Shown here one piece after another: positions 5,106 to 8,640 of a stretch of DNA of 8,640 bases. Each line of letters starts with the position of its first letter. Positions within the stretch are counted from its first letter, which is position 1. Made by a program: the position numbers and the translations under genes. Below the pieces are notes generated by a model. The model was not told the DNA's origin. It was given only the letters and a program-made list of their open reading frames with translations, and did no database searches. Origin of the DNA: Thermoleophilia bacterium (GTDB lineage: Bacteria > Actinomycetota > Thermoleophilia > Gaiellales > Gaiellaceae); NCBI GenBank assembly GCA_025927435.1, contig JAICLM010000079.1, positions 1-8,640 on the forward strand, given 5' to 3'.

Positions 5106-5896
5106 GCCTGCACGGCGAGCTGCGCAGGGCGCACTGCGTCGCCCAGGCGGACGCGACCCGGGACCGCGACGTCGCAATAGACGCCGAACGGCAGGGGCTC
5201 CACCACGCCGTCGCGGCGGTACCCCGCCAGAGCCTTGAGGGTGTCGAGGTCGGAGACGGCCGTGTCGGGATCGCACGTCGTCACGACACAACGCCCGACG
5301 TCGCCGAGCGGGACGACGACCGCGTCGCCGATCGCGACCCGGTTGCCGAGCCAGGTGTCCTCCTCGTGCGGCTCGACCCCGTCGACCTCGAACAGCATTC
5401 GAAAGCGACGCCCATCGACCGGTTCCGTGGCCCCGGCCGCCGCGCCCAGGTGATCGAGCGAGCCGCGCGAGACGAGCGTCGCCCAGCCGCCGCGATCGCT
5501 GCCGCGATCCTGCGCGCCGCGCTCCGACCAGAGCAGCGTAAGGGGTTCGCCGGCGAAGTCGGAAAGCGCCTCCTGCCACGGCCCCGCCACGAGGCGGGAG
5601 GGATGCGGAGTGCGGTATAGCTCGGCCTCGAACGGCTCGCCGGGCTCCACCTCGCCTTCGACGACGGAGCCGTCGGGAAAGGTAAGCGCGAGCCGGCGCG
5701 AAACCTCGTCCCACGTTGGATGCACTCGCATCAGCCCGGGATGGCCCTTGCCGTTCACGAGCCGCCGGTCGCGGTCGACGAGCCAGAAGCGGCGGTCGCC
5801 CACGACGCCCGCGTGGGTGAGCTCGACCTCGTCGGGGTTGACGACGTGCAGCGCCTTCACGGGCGCGATGCAGATGCGGACGACGCGGCCTTCCAT
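5102..5896 (-). CDS. MOSC domain protein (YcbX/mARC-like, without ferredoxin domain)
   Basis: 264 residues. Residues 3-85 are the MOSC N-terminal barrel (APVKALHVVNPDEVELTHAG, then GDRRFWLVDRD), and about 110-258 is the MOSC domain (RFRMLFEVDGVEPHEEDTWL, GNRVAIGDAVV, GRCVVTTCDPDT). Cys203 in the GRC segment matches the cysteine that binds the molybdenum cofactor in mARC and YcbX. Such proteins reduce N-hydroxylated compounds or transfer sulfur, with a redox partner. E. coli YcbX carries a C-terminal 2Fe-2S ferredoxin domain; this protein ends after MOSC and would need a separate donor. No Moco genes are visible. ATG 5896 follows the metallophosphoesterase stop by 13 bp; a TAGTTT (5908-5903) lies 6 bases before it, so either read-through or a leaderless start is possible. 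Confidence 0.9.
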   Translation of the reverse strand: MEGRVVRICIAPVKALHVVNPDEVELTHAGVVGDRRFWLVDRDRRLVNGKGHPGLMRVHPTWDEVSRRLALTFPDGSVVEGEVEPGEPFEAELYRTPHPSRLVAGPWQEALSDFAGEPLTLLWSERGAQDRGSDRGGWATLVSRGSLDHLGAAAGATEPVDGRRFRMLFEVDGVEPHEEDTWLGNRVAIGDAVVVPLGDVGRCVVTTCDPDTAVSDLDTLKALAGYRRDGVVEPLPFGVYCDVAVPGRVRLGDAVRPAQLAVQA

Positions 5897-5909
5897 CCGC
5901 CAAAACTAG

Positions 5910-6674
5910 CTACTGAGGCGGCTCGCGCACCTCCACGACCTCGCCGCCGCGCCGCACACCGCTGCCGTCGAGCTCGACGATCCAGAAGTTCCGGCCGGTC
6001 ACGTGCACGGCGACGTTGTAGACCGGGATGTCGCCGATGCAGCCCTGGAACGAGCCGGCATGGGCGTGTCCGTGCAGGACGAGGTCGCAGCCGCTCTCGG
6101 CGATCGGCGTGGCCAGACGTTCGCTCCCGAGGTACGTGTAGATCCCCGGCGGCTCCCCCTCCAGCGTGTCCACGACGGGGGAGTAGTGGAGCAGGACGAC
6201 CCGGATGTCGCAGTGGACGATCGCCTGCAGGCCGCGCTCGATCGCGTCGGCCTCGGCGCTCGTCTCGGCGTAGACCTTGCGGAGCAGCGGCTCGCCGAAG
6301 TCGGGCAGCGCGGAGCCGGGGAAGCCGCCGACGAAGCCCTTCGTTCCGACCACTCCGACCTCGAGGCCGTCCACCTCGCAGGTCGCGCACTCGCGGTCGA
6401 GCAGCCGGATGCCCGCCCCGGCGAGCACCTCCCCGAGCTCGTCCGTGCGACCCGCGTGGTGGTCGTGGTTGCCGAGGACGGCGAAGATCGGCACGTCGAG
6501 ATTGCGGCACGAGTCGGCTATCACCTCGGCCTGCTCGGGCTCGCCGCTCGTCGTCAGGTCGCCGGCGAGGAGGATGACGTCGGCCTCGCCCTCGAGGTCG
6601 GCGAACGCCCGCTCGACGCGGTCGGCGCTCACCTCCGAGGCGTGGATGTCGGCTGCGGCCGCGATCCTGACCAC
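5910..6674 (-). CDS. Calcineurin-like metallophosphoesterase
   Basis: 254 residues from GTG 6674. The metallophosphoesterase motifs appear in order: ADIH (Asp9, His11), LLAGDLT (Asp39), LGNHDHH (Asn69, His70), LLHYSP (His163) and LVLHGHAHAG (His201, His203). These bind two metal ions and act on phosphomonoesters or phosphodiesters in the cytoplasm; the substrate is unknown. GTG 6674 is chosen because the fold begins directly (VVRIAAAADIH); an open frame extends far upstream but only as antisense of the nucleotidyltransferase gene. CAACAT (-10-like) lies 6 bases before the GTG. It heads the four-gene minus-strand run. Being a class III-type phosphodiesterase fold, it could in principle cleave cyclic nucleotides, but nothing in the sequence proves this. 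Confidence 0.9.
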   Translation of the reverse strand: MVRIAAAADIHASEVSADRVERAFADLEGEADVILLAGDLTTSGEPEQAEVIADSCRNLDVPIFAVLGNHDHHAGRTDELGEVLAGAGIRLLDRECATCEVDGLEVGVVGTKGFVGGFPGSALPDFGEPLLRKVYAETSAEADAIERGLQAIVHCDIRVVLLHYSPVVDTLEGEPPGIYTYLGSERLATPIAESGCDLVLHGHAHAGSFQGCIGDIPVYNVAVHVTGRNFWIVELDGSGVRRGGEVVEVREPPQ

Positions 6675-6717
6675 GGCCTCATGTTGCGCGATTGGACAAA
6701 CCGGAAACGACCCCGCG

Positions 6718-7281
6718 ATGCCGGAGCCGACGTTCGAGGAGCTGCTCGACGCGATGAAGGCGGGCGCGGGAGCTCTGCAGCGCCACGAGATCCCGTTCGT
6801 CCTGGGGGGTGGCCTGGCCGCCTGGGCGCGCGGTGGCCCCAAGAGCCAGCACGACGTCGACTTCATGATCCGGCCCGAAGACGCGGACGCGGCGCTCGAC
6901 GCGATGGAGGAAGCCGGGCTCCGGACCGAGCGTCCTCCCGAAGGCTGGCTGTACAAGGCGTGGCACGAGAACGGTGCCCTCGTCGATCTCATCTTCGCGC
7001 CCTCCGGCGGGCCGATCACCGACGAGACGATCGAGCGCGCGCCGCTGCTCGAGGTTGCGGCGTTGCGCGTGCACGTCTTCACGCTCGAGGACGTGATGAC
7101 CACGAAGCTCCTGGCCCTGACCGAGCAGGAGCCCGACTTCGCGCAGGTGCTGAGCTACGCGCGGGCGCTACGCGAGCAGATCCACTGGGACGAGGTTCGC
7201 TCTCGCAGCGAGGCGTCGCCGTTCGCCCGCGCCTTCTTCACGCTCGTCGAGGGGCTCGGCATCGTCGAACCGCCGACGTGA
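6718..7281 (+). CDS. Nucleotidyltransferase-fold protein (minimal NTase / AbiEii-like)
   Basis: 187 residues from ATG 6718. Residues 27-50 (PFVLGGGLAAWARGGP, then HDVDFMI) show the polymerase-beta-type core: a glycine-rich helix start and the two metal-binding acids Asp46 and Asp48; a third acid, Asp90 in ALVDLIF, completes the usual triad. The C-terminal TLEDVMTTKLLALTEQEPDF is typical of the solitary nucleotidyltransferase families grouped with AbiEii and MNT. The enzyme may transfer a nucleotide to a protein or RNA, but the target is unknown. There is no HEPN or AbiEi partner next to it. It is divergent from the metallophosphoesterase, with a 43-bp gap in which I see no convincing promoter on this strand. 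The stop codon lies inside the -35 of the next gene. Confidence 0.82.
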   Translation: MPEPTFEELLDAMKAGAGALQRHEIPFVLGGGLAAWARGGPKSQHDVDFMIRPEDADAALDAMEEAGLRTERPPEGWLYKAWHENGALVDLIFAPSGGPITDETIERAPLLEVAALRVHVFTLEDVMTTKLLALTEQEPDFAQVLSYARALREQIHWDEVRSRSEASPFARAFFTLVEGLGIVEPPT

Positions 7282-7307
7282 CATCTGGCTGAGCGGCGCC
7301 GTATCTT
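7278..7307 (+). promoter_or_regulatory. Promoter of the lipoprotein gene
   Basis: GTGACA (7278-7283, 5 of 6 to TTGACA), an 18-bp spacer and TATCTT (7302-7307, 4 of 6 to TATAAT) lie so that transcription would begin at about the GTG at 7316. The -35 contains the stop codon of the upstream gene. This is the best-formed promoter in the window and supports a leaderless start. Confidence 0.55.
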
Positions 7308-7315
7308 CCGCGACG

Positions 7316-8317
7316 GTGAAGGCCCTGACCGGTGCGGCTCTGCTCGTGGCGACCACGCTCGCTGCTTCTGCTTGCGGTGGCGGTTACCAGGCGAGCGCGT
7401 CTCACGACCCTGGCCGGGCACGTGGATCGGTCGTCTCCGCCGACACCGTCGGTTCGACCGGCCTCATCCTCGACGGGCGGGTGCGCTGCACCGCCGCCGT
7501 CTCCAGGTCGGTGGAGGCAGGCAGCTCGCTGGGGCTCACGTTCACCGTTCGCAACGTCTCCGACCGAACCGTCGAGGTTCCCTCCGAGTACTGGTTCGTG
7601 GTGAGGGCTGCGGACGGCACGACCTACGACACGAGGGTGCCCCTCAGGAACGAGATCGGCCCGGCCATCCTCCCCACCCCGATCCCACCAGGAGCGACGA
7701 AAACCGTGCCCGCGGGGAGATACCTCGCCGTTCGCTGGCGGGGGCCGCTCCGGATCACGCCGGGCTGTGTGCAGACGGCGCTCCCGGCCCTACGCGTAGG
7801 AGTCGAGTCGCCCGGGCCGCCGCCCGACGACGCTACGGCTCTCGCCGATGTGGTCGCCGCCGCCGGCCACTTACTCGATCGTTGCCGCCCGGAGGAAGCG
7901 GGAGTCGCGGTTCAGGGTCAGATCTATCCGCCGACCGGAGACGCTCCGCCGATGTCGGCCACGTGCTCGATCAGCCTGCAACCCGAGGGACAGTTCCTCG
8001 TGGCTCAAGCCGTCATCGTCAGCCCGCCCGACGTGCGCCACGTAAAGATCAGCCAACCGTATGAGGAGCTTTCCGTGAACCACCCTCCGACGTTCGAAGC
8101 GGTCGCCTGGGAGTTCGTCGTGACCAGGGAGGGCGCCACCTCGGTGGCCGCCGCCGAGGCGGATGCCACCAGGGCCGCCGATCACATGGCACCCGACTGG
8201 AGCTGGACCGGCTCGGAATGGCAAGGGCCCGGCGGGTCGCGTTGTGGCGGTTCGGGTGGGAGCTGGGGCGGCTGGGGAGGTCCCACGGTCGAGTTCGTCT
8301 CCGTCTGCCCGGCGTGA
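7316..8317 (+). CDS. Cysteine-rich putative lipoprotein of unknown function, BsuPI/DUF4352-like N-terminal domain
   Basis: 333 residues from GTG 7316. Residues 1-20 are a signal peptide ending in LAASAC, a loose lipobox with Cys20 as the lipid site. Residues 50-150 look like an Ig-type beta-sandwich (LGLTFTVRNVSDRTVEVPSE, and a PAGRYLAVRW strand), as in BsuPI- or DUF4352-type extracellular domains; this is a pattern match only. Residues 170-290 are an unassigned alpha/beta region. The tail, 292-333, is rich in Trp and Gly (WSWTGSEWQGPGG; GGSWGGWGG). Six further cysteines (58, 151, 190, 217, 310, 331) could form three disulfides outside the membrane. No catalytic motif was seen. GTG 7316 is backed by the upstream promoter. 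The family is not recognised with confidence. Confidence 0.8.
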   Translation: MKALTGAALLVATTLAASACGGGYQASASHDPGRARGSVVSADTVGSTGLILDGRVRCTAAVSRSVEAGSSLGLTFTVRNVSDRTVEVPSEYWFVVRAADGTTYDTRVPLRNEIGPAILPTPIPPGATKTVPAGRYLAVRWRGPLRITPGCVQTALPALRVGVESPGPPPDDATALADVVAAAGHLLDRCRPEEAGVAVQGQIYPPTGDAPPMSATCSISLQPEGQFLVAQAVIVSPPDVRHVKISQPYEELSVNHPPTFEAVAWEFVVTREGATSVAAAEADATRAADHMAPDWSWTGSEWQGPGGSRCGGSGGSWGGWGGPTVEFVSVCPA

Positions 8318-8319
8318 AC

Positions 8320-8346
8320 GGTCGAGCTAGAAGAAGAAGCTCGACC
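8320..8346. terminator. Hairpin between convergent lipoprotein and M55 genes
   Basis: GGTCGAGCT (8320-8328) and AGCTCGACC (8338-8346) form a perfect 9-bp stem around a 9-base loop AGAAGAAGA. It begins 2 bases after the lipoprotein stop and contains the stop codon and last codons (FFF) of the opposing gene. It is placed to end transcription from both sides. No T run follows on either strand. Confidence 0.55.
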
Positions 8347-8640
8347 AGGCGGCCCACCAGTCGTCGCCCCGAACGACGATGCTGACCGGGCCGGTCACCT
8401 CGACGTCCTTGCGGTTCGCGTACTCCTGCAGACGGTCGGGTGTGGTGAACTCGATCGCGATCTCGCAGGGCCGGCCGGGGTCGTAGGGCGCGACTGCCGA
8501 GAGATCGGACAGCGCCTCGCGCGCGCCTTCCTCGATCAGCTCGCGCGCCCGGTGCGGGGTCTGCATCCGCGCGCTGAAGCGGCCGAGCCCCTCCTTCACC
8601 TCGACCGTCGTCAAGCCGTCGCCGAGCAGTTCCTTTCCCT
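8327..8640 (-). CDS. M55 family D-aminopeptidase, C-terminal part (runs off right edge)
   Basis: The frame is open from the window edge to TAG at 8329-8327, giving 103 residues. The start of the fragment, GKELLGDGLTTVEVKEGLGR, and the next block, RFSARMQTPHRARELIEEGA, match the C-terminal lobe of DppA-type (M55) D-aminopeptidases, followed by the usual late strand CEIAIEFTTPDRLQEYAN and a final VRGDDWWAAWSS helix. These enzymes form rings and release N-terminal D-amino acids from peptides such as D-Ala-D-Ala. The zinc-binding N-terminal part lies outside the window, so activity cannot be judged. The TTG at 8614 is internal, not the start. The visible end (WSSFFF) is hydrophobic. Confidence 0.82.
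   Translation of the reverse strand, partial: GKELLGDGLTTVEVKEGLGRFSARMQTPHRARELIEEGAREALSDLSAVAPYDPGRPCEIAIEFTTPDRLQEYANRKDVEVTGPVSIVVRGDDWWAAWSSFFF

Noticed and set aside
4241..5903. Long open frames on both strands across the SGNH, XRE and MOSC genes
   Set aside because: Their translations are Arg/Ala-rich with no motifs, whereas the three chosen genes show full catalytic or HTH motifs in other frames.
6675..7103. Long N-terminal extension of the metallophosphoesterase frame
   Set aside because: It is low-complexity Ser/Arg/Ala sequence antisense to the nucleotidyltransferase gene, and the conserved fold starts exactly at GTG 6674.
3036..7281. Cyclic-oligonucleotide anti-phage (CBASS-like) system built from the nucleotidyltransferase and the cyclic-nucleotide-binding gene
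   Set aside because: The genes are about 3 kb apart on opposite strands, the nucleotidyltransferase lacks the GS-x-x-x-GT signature of CD-NTases, and no effector is nearby.

Overview
The window is very GC-rich and densely coded, with genes on both strands, GTG and TTG starts next to ATG, and hardly any clear Shine-Dalgarno sites. Several genes instead carry a TANNNT-type -10 box 6-8 bases before the start codon, the layout of leaderless transcripts. With the family content (an Rv1339-like metallo-beta-lactamase phosphodiesterase, a stand-alone cyclic-nucleotide-binding domain, SCO1/SenC, NlpC/P60) this points to a high-GC actinobacterium, possibly a Thermoleophilia-type soil lineage; that placement is inference. 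No rRNA, tRNA, CRISPR, insertion sequence or prophage gene was seen. It reads as chromosome, not an island.

Layout. 1-1160 (-): N-terminal ~386 codons of an oligoendopeptidase F (M3), cut by the left edge just before its expected zinc site. 1165-2334 (+): membrane-anchored SCO1/SenC protein with an extra cysteine-less thioredoxin-like domain. 2335-2496: the only sizeable gap (162 bp), holding three AACCT repeats phased at 10 bp, a short GC hairpin and a nested inverted repeat ending just before 2497-3039 (+), a secreted NlpC/P60 hydrolase. 3036-3431 (-) and 3497-4213 (+): a cyclic-nucleotide-binding domain protein and an Rv1339-like phosphodiesterase, divergent from a 65-bp region that carries a perfect dyad over both putative -10 boxes. 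6674-4196 (-): a tight four-gene run of metallophosphoesterase, MOSC protein, XRE regulator and SGNH hydrolase, with gaps of 13, 22 and 2 bp. 6718-7281 (+): nucleotidyltransferase-fold protein. 7316-8317 (+): cysteine-rich lipoprotein of unknown function behind a recognisable promoter. 8320-8346: terminator-like hairpin. 8327-8640 (-): C-terminal piece of an M55 D-aminopeptidase, cut by the right edge.

How the genes may work together. The most coherent functional unit is the divergent pair at 3036-4213: one product predicted to bind a cyclic nucleotide and the other predicted to hydrolyse cAMP, with a shared dyad operator. The -strand run may be one operon with an extra promoter at the XRE gene, which has its own small dyad. 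The other genes (copper delivery or redox, wall hydrolysis, peptide turnover at both edges) look like unrelated housekeeping neighbours.
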